A stretch of DNA of 64,000 nucleotides, from the NCBI RefSeq assembly GCF_012396555.1, contig NZ_JAAXPS010000003.1, positions 1 to 64,000 of the forward strand, given 5' to 3'. A program made the position numbers and the translations under genes. The DNA is from Facklamia miroungae. Lineage in GTDB: Bacteria > Bacillota > Bacilli > Lactobacillales > Aerococcaceae. Of the stretch, positions 9,648 to 19,150 are shown piece after piece (position 1 is the stretch's first letter; each line of letters opens with the position of its first letter). Below the pieces are notes generated by a model. The model was not told where the DNA came from. It saw only the letters and a list, made by a program, of their open reading frames with translations, and made no database searches.

Positions 9648-10430
9648 ATGAGTCGAATTAATCTTTATGTTCATTACGACGCAGTAACAAATTACTTTAT
9701 GACTCGTGGAATCACTTTAAAAACGATCGATTTTAATCGTCAATATTTACCCCAGAACATTATTTTAGCAGATGCGCCTGAAGAGTTTGGTCGGTTTGAT
9801 GTTCAAACCGACTTTAAAATACTTCGCAACCAGACAGAAGTGTTAGACTATTTTGAACTTTGTCAAAAAGAAGGTCGTCGCATGTCTAATTGGATTGATT
9901 TTGACAGTATTGAAATGATGCATCAGTTAACTCCTGTTGAAATTTCAGAATTGCTCTACCTTTTTCACGCAAATAAAGCCTTGAGGTCACCTTTCTTTTA
10001 TAAGTTACAAAATAATTATGTCTACTTAACTATGTCGAATGGCTTGAATAAAACATACTACCGACATATGTCTCATTTTTATGGGCGGTTTGCGCGATCA
10101 TTAAGTGAGCATGTAGCAAATATGATTAATGAAAATATTCATTGGTTGACAAGACGGAAGAAAATAGTCCAACCCATCCCAATTAACTTGGTTGAAGAGT
10201 TGAGTCCTTTATTCATGAGTGGTTTAAAAATTGATTTTAGACAAGCAATTAAGGAAATAGATGCTTGGAGTATTCCACTATATATAATTGAGGATGAATT
10301 GACCTATCTAACCCGAAATTTCGATCGTAAAGATGCTGTTGGTCAGATAATCTATCAAGAATCAGGCAGCCAATGGCGAATCGAAAATTTGAACCAAGAG
10401 CTTGAAGATAAGACGGAGGAAACTCAATGA
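9648..10430 (+). CDS. Conserved-looking hypothetical protein coupled to ddl
   Basis: Not recognised. The 260 residues look soluble: no signal peptide, no membrane segment, aromatic-rich. There is a basic patch WLTRRKKIV near residue 170 and an acidic tail. AAAGGAGG lies 7 bases before the ATG, so expression should be strong. Its stop overlaps the ddl start as ATGA, implying translational coupling to D-Ala-D-Ala ligase. That suggests a housekeeping or envelope role, but no function can be given. Confidence 0.8.
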   Translation: MSRINLYVHYDAVTNYFMTRGITLKTIDFNRQYLPQNIILADAPEEFGRFDVQTDFKILRNQTEVLDYFELCQKEGRRMSNWIDFDSIEMMHQLTPVEISELLYLFHANKALRSPFFYKLQNNYVYLTMSNGLNKTYYRHMSHFYGRFARSLSEHVANMINENIHWLTRRKKIVQPIPINLVEELSPLFMSGLKIDFRQAIKEIDAWSIPLYIIEDELTYLTRNFDRKDAVGQIIYQESGSQWRIENLNQELEDKTEETQ

Positions 10431-11512
10431 AGATAATTTTATTATATGGTGGGCAGAGTGCTGAACATGAAATATCCATTATTTCAGCCCATAACATAAC
10501 CCAAGCGATTATGTATGATTTATATACTGTGCAGCCAATCTATATCACTAAACAAGGCCAATGGATTAAAGGACCTGAAATGAAAGAGCCTTCTATAGGG
10601 GACCAGCAATTAATTTTTCAAGAGTCAGAAAAAATGGAATGGTCAAGTACGAATGCACCTTCCAAAGGTATCTTAATTAGACCAGGGGATATTCAAGAAA
10701 AGGAAGCTATTGTTTTTCCTGTTTTACATGGTCCTAATGGTGAAGATGGTACGGTTCAAGGTTTTGTGGAAGTTCTCGGTATGCCTTATGTAGGTGCAGG
10801 TATAACCGCTTCAGCAAATGGAATGGATAAGATTATTTCTAAAGCTCTGTTTACCCAAGCAGGCATACCACAAGTTCCATATGTTTCTTTTGATGATGTG
10901 GAGTGGAAAAATCAACAAGATAGCCTCATTATTAAAGCAGAGGGAACCTTGCTTTATCCACTCTTTGTCAAGCCGGCAAATATGGGGTCTAGTGTTGGGA
11001 TTTCAAAAGCTCATGATAAGTATGAACTCATTAAAGCGGTTGAAGAAGCCCTTAAATACGATCGTCGAATTGTTGTTGAGCAAGGTATTACGGCAGATGA
11101 ATGCGAAGTGGCAGTACTAGGGAATGAAGATATACACGTTTCTTGTGTGGGCCGTTTGGTTAAAACGCAGGACTTCTATGATTATTCTGAAAAATATATC
11201 AACAATACAGTAGAGATGGAAATTCCAGCTCAACTACCAGAAAGTTTATGTGAGCAGATTCAAGAATATGCAAAAAAGGCTTATCAAGTAATCGACGGTT
11301 CAGGTTTAGCAAGAGCTGATTTTTTCGTGACTTCAAATCATGATGTTTATATCAACGAGTTGAATACTATGCCAGGCTTTACGCAATATTCAATGTATCC
11401 AAGTTTGTGGAAGGCGACCGGGTTAGAGTATAGGGATTTAATCGAAGAATTGATCCAATTAGGTTTGAGTCGTCATAAGACAAGATCGCAAATGAAAAGT
11501 TTTGAAAGTTAA
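10427..11512 (+). CDS. ddl: D-alanine--D-alanine ligase
   Basis: Joins two D-Ala for the pentapeptide end. The 361 residues show the N-terminal LLYGGQSAEHEISIISA, the ATP-grasp segment LFVKPANMGSSVGIS near residue 182, and the metal/substrate loop YINELNTMPGFTQYSMYP near 310. In the last, the pattern ELNTMPGFT marks a D-Ala rather than a D-lactate ligase only tentatively. The start overlaps the previous gene by four bases. murF follows 11 bases later and uses this product directly. Confidence 0.95.
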   Translation: MKIILLYGGQSAEHEISIISAHNITQAIMYDLYTVQPIYITKQGQWIKGPEMKEPSIGDQQLIFQESEKMEWSSTNAPSKGILIRPGDIQEKEAIVFPVLHGPNGEDGTVQGFVEVLGMPYVGAGITASANGMDKIISKALFTQAGIPQVPYVSFDDVEWKNQQDSLIIKAEGTLLYPLFVKPANMGSSVGISKAHDKYELIKAVEEALKYDRRIVVEQGITADECEVAVLGNEDIHVSCVGRLVKTQDFYDYSEKYINNTVEMEIPAQLPESLCEQIQEYAKKAYQVIDGSGLARADFFVTSNHDVYINELNTMPGFTQYSMYPSLWKATGLEYRDLIEELIQLGLSRHKTRSQMKSFES

Positions 11513-11523
11513 GGAGCGATCGT

Positions 11524-12930
11524 TTGAAAGCAATCCAAATTAAAGAAATTATTAAAACGTTGCAACTTAATCAAGCAGACTATCACTCTGTCTTAGATCG
11601 AGTCGTTTCTAATGTAGAATTTGACTCGCGTAAAGTTCAAGCGGGGAGTCTTTTCGTACCTTTGGTAGGCGGAACAACAGATGGACATGATTATATTCAA
11701 AACGCGATTGAAAATGGAGCGGTTGCTTGCTTTTGGTCACGTCCAATGGAGGAAGCTCCCCATGATCAAATAATTGTCATTGAAGTCAATGATACCTTAC
11801 TGGCTTTTCACCAATTAGCTAATTACTATCGTCACCTCATCCAACCTATAGTGATTGGAATTACCGGGAGTAATGGCAAAACGACGGCTAAAGATATGAC
11901 AGCTATGAGTTTGACTTCAAAATATATTGTCTATAAAACACAAGGGAATTATAATAACGAAATTGGTATGCCTTATACACTATTGCAAATGCCTGAAGAT
12001 ACGCAGGTATGTGTCTTAGAGATGGGGATGAGTGATTTTGGAGAAATTAGTCGATTAAGTAAAATCGCTGAGCCGGATATTGCAGTCATCACGATTATCG
12101 GTGAAAGCCATTTAGAATTCTTAGGTAGTCGTCAAGGAATTGCCCAAGCAAAATTAGAAATTCTAGACGGATTGGCTTCAAACGGCATTTTCTTATACCC
12201 AGGCAATGAACCTTTAATTAAATCTGAGCTGAAAAAAAAGAAAAAGCAGCTACAAAGTTTTTGTTTTGGTTTCCAAGAAGAGTTTGATTTCTATGCATAC
12301 GCAATTAATCAAGAATACAATAAAACATTTTTTCGCACAAATATTGATGAGAATGTTTTGTGCTCAATACCAATCATTGGTGCCTATAATGTAACTAATG
12401 CCCTTATCGCTTTAAGTATTGCTAAGTTATTAGAAGTTCCAACTGAGCAAGCTATTTTTCAACTCTCACAATTCAAACTGACAGCCAATCGTGTTCAATG
12501 GTTGACCACTAAAAAGGGGGCAAGACTCCTAAATGATGCATATAATGCGAGTCCAACTTCGATGCGTGCTATTTTAAAAACTTTAGCGGATGTTGAAGTT
12601 GAAGGAACAGGACGTAAAATTGCTGTATTAGGTGATATCAGGGAGTTAGGGGTTAAAAGTGAAGAATATCACCGCAATTTAAAAGATTCACTGGACGTAA
12701 GTGTGTTGGATAAGGTATACTTGTTTGGCGACCAGATGGCTTTCTTATATGAAGAACTGCAAAAGACCTTTGCAACGGAACAGTTATTTTATGAAAAAGC
12801 AGATCATCAACGTTTGATAGACGCTCTTAATAAGGAGACATCAAATGAAGATGTCATCCTAGTTAAGTCAAGCTTCGGTGTTGACTTACTAAGCGTTGTG
12901 ACGGCGTTAACCGGAATTGAAACACAATGA
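11524..12930 (+). CDS. murF: UDP-MurNAc-tripeptide--D-Ala-D-Ala ligase MurF
   Basis: Adds D-Ala-D-Ala to the UDP-MurNAc tripeptide in the cytoplasm. The 468 residues have the P-loop ITGSNGKTTAKD near residue 114, the central ligase domain with VLEMGMSDFGEI near 165, and the C-terminal domain with LLNDAYNASPTSM near 338. The start is TTG at 11524 after AAGGAG; no better ATG lies nearby. It is the distal partner of ddl. The N-terminal domain holds the substrate-binding EFDSRKVQAGSLFV. Confidence 0.95.
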   Translation: MKAIQIKEIIKTLQLNQADYHSVLDRVVSNVEFDSRKVQAGSLFVPLVGGTTDGHDYIQNAIENGAVACFWSRPMEEAPHDQIIVIEVNDTLLAFHQLANYYRHLIQPIVIGITGSNGKTTAKDMTAMSLTSKYIVYKTQGNYNNEIGMPYTLLQMPEDTQVCVLEMGMSDFGEISRLSKIAEPDIAVITIIGESHLEFLGSRQGIAQAKLEILDGLASNGIFLYPGNEPLIKSELKKKKKQLQSFCFGFQEEFDFYAYAINQEYNKTFFRTNIDENVLCSIPIIGAYNVTNALIALSIAKLLEVPTEQAIFQLSQFKLTANRVQWLTTKKGARLLNDAYNASPTSMRAILKTLADVEVEGTGRKIAVLGDIRELGVKSEEYHRNLKDSLDVSVLDKVYLFGDQMAFLYEELQKTFATEQLFYEKADHQRLIDALNKETSNEDVILVKSSFGVDLLSVVTALTGIETQ

Positions 12931-12972
12931 TCAACCATAAGGTTTAAATAAACTTTATAAGCAGATGATAGT

Positions 12973-12998
12973 GGGGCTGGGTTAAATACCCAGTCCCT
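12973..12998 (+). terminator. Probable terminator after murF
   Basis: A GC-rich stem (GGGGCTGGG against CCCAGTCCC, one G-T pair) is followed by only a weak T tract (TTGTTAAAATT). Some read-through into cshA is likely. Confidence 0.55.
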
Positions 12999-13037
12999 TG
13001 TTAAAATTCTAATCAACTAAAGAAAAGGAAGAATTAT

Positions 13038-14504
13038 TTGAAATTTAAAGATTTAAAATTAGATGAACGATTAGTTAAAACACTTGATGAGTTAGGCTTT
13101 GAGGAGCCGACTCCAATCCAACAGAAAGCAATTCCTGTTGCACTTGAGGGCCGCGATTTGATCGGTCAAGCTCAAACGGGAACAGGAAAAACTGCAGCCT
13201 TTGGTCTGCCTCTATTAAATAAGTTAGAAACTAACCATGATAATATTCAAGGCTTAGTCGTAGCACCAACCAGAGAGTTGGCGATTCAGGTTCAGGAAGA
13301 ATTATTCAGATTGGGCAAGGGCGTTCGCTCACGTGTTTATGTTGTATATGGCGGATCACCAATTGGTAAACAGATTGAAAGAATTAAGCGCAATAAGCCA
13401 CAAGTAATTGTAGGCACACCTGGACGCTTATTAGACTTAATTAATCGTAAAGTCTTGAAATTAGAACATGTAAAAACATTAGTTCTAGATGAAGCCGACG
13501 AAATGTTAAATATGGGTTTTATTGAGGATATCAAGTCTATTGTTTCTAAAACTCCCGAAGCAAGACAGACTTTACTTTTTTCTGCGACCATGCCTCCAGC
13601 TATTCGTAACTTGGCGGATCAATTCTTAAAATCTCCAGCCCATGTTCATATTGAAACAAAACATGTGACTGCTGATTTGATCGAGCAATATTATGCAAAA
13701 TGCCGTGACGATGAAAAGTTTGATGCTTTATCAAGATTTCTCGATGTTCAAATGCCTAAGCAAGCGATTATCTTTTGTCGAACTAAGAAACGTGTCGATG
13801 AAGTTGGTCGTGGCCTAAACTTAAGAGGCTACAATGCTGAAGTCATCCATGGGGATATTACCCAGCAGAAACGTTCGAGTGTAATTAATTCCTTCAAAAA
13901 AGGTGATGTAGAACTTTTAGTTGCTACAGATGTGGCAGCTAGAGGGTTGGATATCTCGGGAGTAACTCATGTCTACAATTATGATATTACTCAAGATCCT
14001 GAGTCTTATGTTCATCGAATCGGTCGAACAGGGCGTGCAGGCAATGAGGGTATGTCGTTAACGTTTGTTTTGCCGACTGAAATGCCATACTTAAGAACCA
14101 TCGAAAAATTGGTAGGTAAACAGATGCAACCCATGAAACCACCGACCCTTCAAGAAGCTCAACAAGGTCAAATTCACCAGATCATCGAACAAATTAATGA
14201 TCAATTAGAAGGAGATCAAGTGGATCAAAGCCGCCAAAATGCTAAATTATTATTGGCGAATTTTGAAGCTGAAGATTTAGTTGCAGCACTATTAGGCCAA
14301 ATCGTCTCTGAAAGTAGAGAAGTGGCTGTTTCGATTTCACCGCAGAAACCTTTACCAAATGCAGATCGAAAAAAACGTGGCAGCCGAGATAATTATCGTA
14401 AGAAGTCTGGCAGATCGTCACAAAATAAATATTCTAAAGGCAATAAATCGAATTATTCACGGTCTAACAATAAAAACTTTAAAATGAAGAAAAAAGAGCG
14501 TTAA
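13038..14504 (+). CDS. cshA: DEAD-box RNA helicase CshA
   Basis: An ATP-dependent RNA helicase acting in mRNA turnover and ribosome assembly. The 488 residues show the Q motif (EEPTPIQQKAIP), AQTGTGKT, the family PTRELA box, VLDEADEML, SAT in LLFSATMPP, and HRIGRTGRAG. After about residue 365 comes a linker, then a basic Ser/Asn/Lys-rich tail (about 440-488) typical of CshA. The start is TTG with AAAAGGAAG upstream. acpS follows after 16 bases. CshA is the best fit by length and tail; other DEAD-box types are shorter. Confidence 0.92.
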   Translation: MKFKDLKLDERLVKTLDELGFEEPTPIQQKAIPVALEGRDLIGQAQTGTGKTAAFGLPLLNKLETNHDNIQGLVVAPTRELAIQVQEELFRLGKGVRSRVYVVYGGSPIGKQIERIKRNKPQVIVGTPGRLLDLINRKVLKLEHVKTLVLDEADEMLNMGFIEDIKSIVSKTPEARQTLLFSATMPPAIRNLADQFLKSPAHVHIETKHVTADLIEQYYAKCRDDEKFDALSRFLDVQMPKQAIIFCRTKKRVDEVGRGLNLRGYNAEVIHGDITQQKRSSVINSFKKGDVELLVATDVAARGLDISGVTHVYNYDITQDPESYVHRIGRTGRAGNEGMSLTFVLPTEMPYLRTIEKLVGKQMQPMKPPTLQEAQQGQIHQIIEQINDQLEGDQVDQSRQNAKLLLANFEAEDLVAALLGQIVSESREVAVSISPQKPLPNADRKKRGSRDNYRKKSGRSSQNKYSKGNKSNYSRSNNKNFKMKKKER

Positions 14505-14520
14505 AATTTGAGGTTATAAG

Positions 14521-14913
14521 ATGGAGATAGGAATTGATATTGTAGAAATTGATCGGATCGCTAAAGCCCTAGATAGACATAAAGCTTTTCCCAATAAAAT
14601 ATTATCAGATCAAGAACTACGAGTATTTGATAAATACCCTTTCCAGCGGCAGCTCATTTACTTGGCTGGCCGCTTTTCTGCTAAAGAAGCCTATGCTAAA
14701 GCTATTGGAAAAGGAATCGGTCGCTTAAGGTTTACTGATTTAACGATTTTGAATGATCCTATGGGCCGGCCTAAGCTGGTTGAAGGGCCAATAGTTGAAG
14801 CAGTTAAAATATCTATTAGTCACAGTCATGCCTATGCAACTGCTATGGTAGTTATTGACTGTGAGCAAGAAATAATTGATCAAGCATATCTAAAATTTAT
14901 TAATCAGTCTTAA
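14521..14913 (+). CDS. acpS: Holo-[acyl-carrier-protein] synthase
   Basis: Transfers phosphopantetheine from CoA to acyl carrier protein. The 130 residues carry the Mg-binding MEIGIDIVEIDRI start and the FSAKEAYAKAIGKGIG motif near residue 58. The conserved Asp and Glu are present. It sits between cshA and alr, an arrangement common in Firmicutes (acpS-alr). GAGGTTATAAG before the ATG is a moderate ribosome site. Confidence 0.95.
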   Translation: MEIGIDIVEIDRIAKALDRHKAFPNKILSDQELRVFDKYPFQRQLIYLAGRFSAKEAYAKAIGKGIGRLRFTDLTILNDPMGRPKLVEGPIVEAVKISISHSHAYATAMVVIDCEQEIIDQAYLKFINQS

Positions 14914-14924
14914 GGAGTCACAAA

Positions 14925-16139
14925 ATGTATCGAGCAAGTGAACATCGTCCAACTCAAGCAGTTGTAAATTTAGAAAATATTAAACATAATATCCAGCTCT
15001 ATCAGACAAAAAAAGCGTCCCACCAGCAAATATATGCTGTTGTCAAAGCGAATGCCTATGGTCATGGTGCTATCCCTGTAGCTAAAACAGCTATTGAAGC
15101 AGGTGTGACCGGTCTTTGTGTCGCAACAGTAGATGAAGCCATACAATTACGTAAAGCGGGTATTAGTAATATCCCTATTTTAGTGATGGGCTTAACTTTA
15201 CCTTATGGGATTGCAGAAATCTTATACTATGATTTGACCGTCACGGTGTCTGATTTGAGTTTTTTTATGCTCGCCCTAGAGCAACTGAAGAAGAATCAAC
15301 AAGAAACCTTACTTAAAGATAGACAGTTAAAAGTTCATCTGAAGTTAGATACAGGAATGTCACGTGTTGGTTTACGAACAAAAGAAGAAGTGATAGCTTT
15401 CGTAGATGGAATTCAGGCCTTTCCATGGGTAGACTGGCAAGGGGTATTCACCCACTTTTCAACCGCTGGAGGTGGCCCTATAAGCTATATTGATTTTCAA
15501 TGGAATCGGTGGCAAGAGTTAGTCGATTTAATCCCAGCTTCGGTAACTTTAAGACATTTTGATAATTCTGCTATGGGTCTCTACAAAGCGATCGGCGGTC
15601 AATCGGATATTATTCGCTTAGGTATTTCTTTATATGGTTTAAACAGTCGTGATACAGTACCTAATGATTTGGTCTCTGACCAACAGTTAGCAGACTATCA
15701 TTTCTCTCCTAGCGAAGTTCGTAATACAGAATCTCAATTAGATCTTAAACTAAAACCAGCCTTTCAATTAATTACTGAATTATCTTATGTCAAAAAGGTT
15801 GAAAAGGGCACCTGTATTTCTTATGGGGCTAGTTATGTAAGCCAAGAAGATGAGTGGATTGGGACAATACCAATTGGTTATGCGGATGGATGGCTTCGAG
15901 CATATTCACAAATACCTGTTTTGGTAGAAGGGCATGCATGTCCTGTGTTAGGGGTTATCAATATGGATCAATTAATGATCCGTTTACCTAAGCAATTTCC
16001 ACTTGGAACAGAAGTCACTTTAATCGGTCAAGATGGTAAATATTATAATCACCCTTCATTGCTTGCACGAATAGCAGGTACCATTTCTTATGAAATGTTA
16101 ACTTGTATCAGTGAAAGAGTCCCTCGAATTTATATATAG
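14925..16139 (+). CDS. alr: Alanine racemase
   Basis: PLP-dependent interconversion of L- and D-Ala, feeding ddl. The N-terminal barrel holds the PLP lysine in AVVKANAYGHGA near residue 44. The C-terminal beta domain has the catalytic Tyr in CISYGASY near residue 302 and MDQLMI near 348. At 404 residues it is longer than usual (about 370-390). The excess is a polar stretch at about residues 245-270, between the conserved GISLYGL and LKPAFQL. AAGGAG precedes the ATG. Confidence 0.95.
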   Translation: MYRASEHRPTQAVVNLENIKHNIQLYQTKKASHQQIYAVVKANAYGHGAIPVAKTAIEAGVTGLCVATVDEAIQLRKAGISNIPILVMGLTLPYGIAEILYYDLTVTVSDLSFFMLALEQLKKNQQETLLKDRQLKVHLKLDTGMSRVGLRTKEEVIAFVDGIQAFPWVDWQGVFTHFSTAGGGPISYIDFQWNRWQELVDLIPASVTLRHFDNSAMGLYKAIGGQSDIIRLGISLYGLNSRDTVPNDLVSDQQLADYHFSPSEVRNTESQLDLKLKPAFQLITELSYVKKVEKGTCISYGASYVSQEDEWIGTIPIGYADGWLRAYSQIPVLVEGHACPVLGVINMDQLMIRLPKQFPLGTEVTLIGQDGKYYNHPSLLARIAGTISYEMLTCISERVPRIYI

Positions 16140-16148
16140 GAGGATAAT

Positions 16149-16784
16149 ATGTTAGAAGTAGCTATGAAAACAGTTGGACCAATGCGGGAAAATGTTTATG
16201 TTGTAATTCAATCTAATAAAGAAGTATTAATTTTTGATCCAGGTGCAGAAGCTGACCAGTTAATTAAATGGATTGACGGTAATGCATGGAAACCTACAGC
16301 AATTTTGCAAACACATTGTCATTTTGACCACATTGGTGGCTTAGATCAGTTAAGAGAGTATTACAAAATTCCGGTCTATGTCCATGCTTTAGAATCTGAT
16401 TTTTTGGAGGATCCAACTTTAAATTTATCTTCAATGACTATGGAACCTATTTCCCAGCGGAAACCAGAACACATCTGGGAAACAATGGGTGAAGTGTCTT
16501 TAGGAAACTTCAAGTTTAAGGTGAGGCATACGCCTGGGCATAGCCCCGGACATGTCATCTATCTTTTTGATGATGATGAATTTGCTATTTCTGGTGATCT
16601 GGTCTTTGCAGGAAGTGTGGGACGAACGGATTTACCTAATGCAAACCACCAACAATTAATGGAAAGCATTCATCATGAGATCATGACTTTGCCTGAAGAA
16701 TTTATGCTATATCCAGGACATGGGAATCCGACTCTTTTAGCAGAAGAATTACACAGTAACCCGTATTTTCCTAATCATGAATAA
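16149..16784 (+). CDS. MBL-fold metallohydrolase (YqgX/GloB-like)
   Basis: A 211-residue metallo-beta-lactamase-fold enzyme. The dinuclear site motif THCHFDHIGG lies near residue 57, further ligands in HTPGHSPGH near 129, Asp in SGDLVFAGSVGRTD near 152, and His in YPGHGNPT near 196. This pattern matches hydroxyacylglutathione hydrolase-like proteins, but low-GC bacteria often lack glutathione and the true substrate is unknown. AGGAGG lies 7 bases before the ATG. It is the last gene of the acpS-alr unit. Confidence 0.87.
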   Translation: MLEVAMKTVGPMRENVYVVIQSNKEVLIFDPGAEADQLIKWIDGNAWKPTAILQTHCHFDHIGGLDQLREYYKIPVYVHALESDFLEDPTLNLSSMTMEPISQRKPEHIWETMGEVSLGNFKFKVRHTPGHSPGHVIYLFDDDEFAISGDLVFAGSVGRTDLPNANHQQLMESIHHEIMTLPEEFMLYPGHGNPTLLAEELHSNPYFPNHE

Positions 16785-16841
16785 AAAAACCTAGTTCAGA
16801 TATCTTGCTTGATGCAATGATTCTCTGAACTAGGTTTCTTT
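16784..16841. terminator. Bidirectional terminator
   Basis: A perfect 13-bp stem (AACCTAGTTCAGA against TCTGAACTAGGTT), with A and T runs on both sides, lies between convergent genes. Confidence 0.92.
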
Positions 16842-17513
16842 TTAAATAAACCACTGTTCAACTGAATATTTGCGACGTTGGAGATCTTGAACTAGGTTTT
16901 GAAAGGTAAGACGACTTGTATCTTGATGGATTTGAAAGAGAATATAGGATCGATTATTATATTCTGTCTTATCAATCGTCATTGAAGAAGAAATATCGCA
17001 ATAGCGATTCACTAAGCGAGCAATCTTAGCGAGGTCTCCTTTTTGGCCTAGCGCTTCTACTTTAAGAATATATCCTACTACTGGCATATCCCAGGCTTGA
17101 TTTAAAAAATTGAGAAACCTAGTGTGCTCGACGATCCCCATAAAGGTGTTTTCCTGACTTAGAACTGCAACATAAGGGAGGTCCTTGATGGCAAAGAATA
17201 ATTCTAAAATGGAATGGTGAATACGGATAACCTTAGTCGTATTTTTCAGAAAACGAGTGACAGGCATCACCTTTAAATCTGCTTCCGGATGATGAAATTT
17301 ATATTGATAGATATGATAACGATAAATATTACCTCTAAAAATTGATTGACTATCGTCAACAACGGGGGCACAACGGAGATTGTTTTTTTCTAGCAATTCA
17401 ATTGCTTCCATGCAAGTGTATGTTTCTGGTAGAGTAAGAATGGTATTTTTTGGCTTCATAAGTTCTTCAATCATGAGTGACTCCAATTCATTAGAAGTTA
17501 TTAGGCTATTCAA
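16842..17513 (-). CDS. cbpA: Cyclic di-AMP-binding protein CbpA (CBS-CBS-ACT)
   Basis: A 223-residue cytoplasmic nucleotide receptor. Two CBS motifs span about 13-70 and 85-135, and an ACT-like domain spans about 145-215. The segments LRCAPVVD, FRGNIYRYHIY and FAIKDLPYVAVL match the CbpA family known from Listeria and enterococci, which binds c-di-AMP through the CBS pair. It stands alone on the minus strand, facing away from the CorC-like gene. With cdaA and cdaR it gives this window synthesis and sensing of one messenger. The output of CbpA is not well defined. Confidence 0.85.
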   Translation of the reverse strand: MNSLITSNELESLMIEELMKPKNTILTLPETYTCMEAIELLEKNNLRCAPVVDDSQSIFRGNIYRYHIYQYKFHHPEADLKVMPVTRFLKNTTKVIRIHHSILELFFAIKDLPYVAVLSQENTFMGIVEHTRFLNFLNQAWDMPVVGYILKVEALGQKGDLAKIARLVNRYCDISSSMTIDKTEYNNRSYILFQIHQDTSRLTFQNLVQDLQRRKYSVEQWFI

Positions 17514-17658
17514 TAGCCGTTACTCTTTATTTTATCATAGTTATTCATTTGCGCAATCAATCTCTCATAGCTTTTTAATAATTCGCTGGGTTCTATTAAG
17601 ATAAAGTGTTGCTTTTTAAATTGAAATTACCTATTATAAAAGTAGTCGAAATTTTTAA

Positions 17659-19083
17659 ATGGAAAAAGGAGAAATGAACTTAACTATGGACTCTTCGGAG
17701 AATTCACTGATATCGCAACTGGTTTTAATTTTGTGTTTGACAGCGATTAATGCATTTTTTGCTGCAGCAGAAATTGCCTTTGTTTCAATTAACCAATCAA
17801 GGATGAGAACATTAGCCGAAGAAGAGCAAAATAAAAAAGCTCAACGGGTGCTGAGACTGATTGATAATGCAGATGACTTTTTAGCCACAATCCAAGTAGC
17901 GATTACTTTGGCTGGTTTTCTTTCGAGTGCGTCAGCTGCAACGAGCTTTGCCGATTATATTGCAAAGTGGATTCCTATTTTCCCGGGAGCACATACTCTT
18001 TCAATAGTGATTGTTACAGTTTTGCTTTCATATGTCACCTTAGTCTTAGGGGAACTTTATCCTAAACAGATTGCTTTGCAAATGCCAGATAAAGTAGCTA
18101 TGGCTACGAGTGCGATCGTTGAGTGGGTTCAAAAATTATTCACTCCATTTGTGGCTTTGTTATCGGTTTCTACTGGCTTTTTAAAGCGGTTAACGCCTAT
18201 CGATTTTAATGCAGATAATGATCAATTTACTCGTGAAGAAATGGTAGCGATCTTAACCCAAAGTCAACAAGAAGGAACAATCGACTTAGCGGAATATTCG
18301 ATGCTTGAAGGGGTCCTATCTCTTGATTCTAAACTTGCTAGAGAAGTGATGGTCCCTCGAACAGATACTCAAATGATTGATATCGAAGATGAATATGATG
18401 AGATTTTAGCAACAATTTTAGATAGCCCTTTTTCGCGTTTACCTATTTATGAAGAGAGTAAAGATAATGTTATCGGCGTTCTTCACGTAAAACAGCTATT
18501 GAAAACAGCTAGCCAACAAGGTTTTGATAAGATTGATTTTCTAGAAATTGCCAATGATCCTCTTTTTGTCCCTTCTACTGCTTATATCGATGATTTACTG
18601 CTTGAATTCCGTCGCGAGGAGACCCACATGGCCATTTTGCGGGACGAGTATGGTGGTGTAGAAGGAATTGTGACACTTGAAGACTTGATTGAAGAAATTG
18701 TAGGCGACATTAATGATGAATCAGATATAACTGCGACTGTAGTTCGTAAGATTGATGACATGAATTATTATATAAATGGCGTCATGACTTTAGAAAAGTA
18801 CAACCATTATTTTGATGAAGACTTAGACTCAGAAGAAGTCGACACGATCGCTGGCTTAATGATTCAAGTTATCGGATATGTTCCCGATGATGATGAGCGG
18901 ATCTCAGTAAGGATGAATGATTATGTGTTAACAACAAGTAACGTTGAAAGCGGAAGGATTCGCGGTATTCAAGTGACCCATGATTCAGCTTATGCTTTGG
19001 AAACGGATTATAGCCTCTATGATTTTGAGCATGATAGTGATCGTCGTGATAATGATTATAGTATGGATTCGGAAAAAAAGTAA
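17659..19083 (+). CDS. Hemolysin C/CorC-family membrane protein
   Basis: A 474-residue protein. A DUF21 membrane domain (about 15-205, several hydrophobic segments) is followed by a CBS pair (about 225-350, with MVPRTDTQMIDIE and ILRDEYGGVEGIVTLEDLIEE) and a C-terminal CorC_HlyC FAD-like domain (about 365-450). Family members are linked to Mg or other cation efflux; hemolysis is not implied. Start choice is unclear: GGAG at 17668-17671 is inside the first codons, so ATG 17674 or 17686 may be used instead of 17659. Confidence 0.88.
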   Translation: MEKGEMNLTMDSSENSLISQLVLILCLTAINAFFAAAEIAFVSINQSRMRTLAEEEQNKKAQRVLRLIDNADDFLATIQVAITLAGFLSSASAATSFADYIAKWIPIFPGAHTLSIVIVTVLLSYVTLVLGELYPKQIALQMPDKVAMATSAIVEWVQKLFTPFVALLSVSTGFLKRLTPIDFNADNDQFTREEMVAILTQSQQEGTIDLAEYSMLEGVLSLDSKLAREVMVPRTDTQMIDIEDEYDEILATILDSPFSRLPIYEESKDNVIGVLHVKQLLKTASQQGFDKIDFLEIANDPLFVPSTAYIDDLLLEFRREETHMAILRDEYGGVEGIVTLEDLIEEIVGDINDESDITATVVRKIDDMNYYINGVMTLEKYNHYFDEDLDSEEVDTIAGLMIQVIGYVPDDDERISVRMNDYVLTTSNVESGRIRGIQVTHDSAYALETDYSLYDFEHDSDRRDNDYSMDSEKK

Positions 19084-19095
19084 TATAAACATAAG

Positions 19096-19130
19096 TGAAC
19101 GAGTGGATAAGACCTTCTCGTTCATTTTTT
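19096..19130 (+). terminator. Terminator after the CorC-like gene
   Basis: An 8-bp stem TGAACGAG/CTCGTTCA is followed by TTTTTTATTT. Confidence 0.8.
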
Positions 19131-19150
19131 ATTTATAAGGAGAAGATAAT

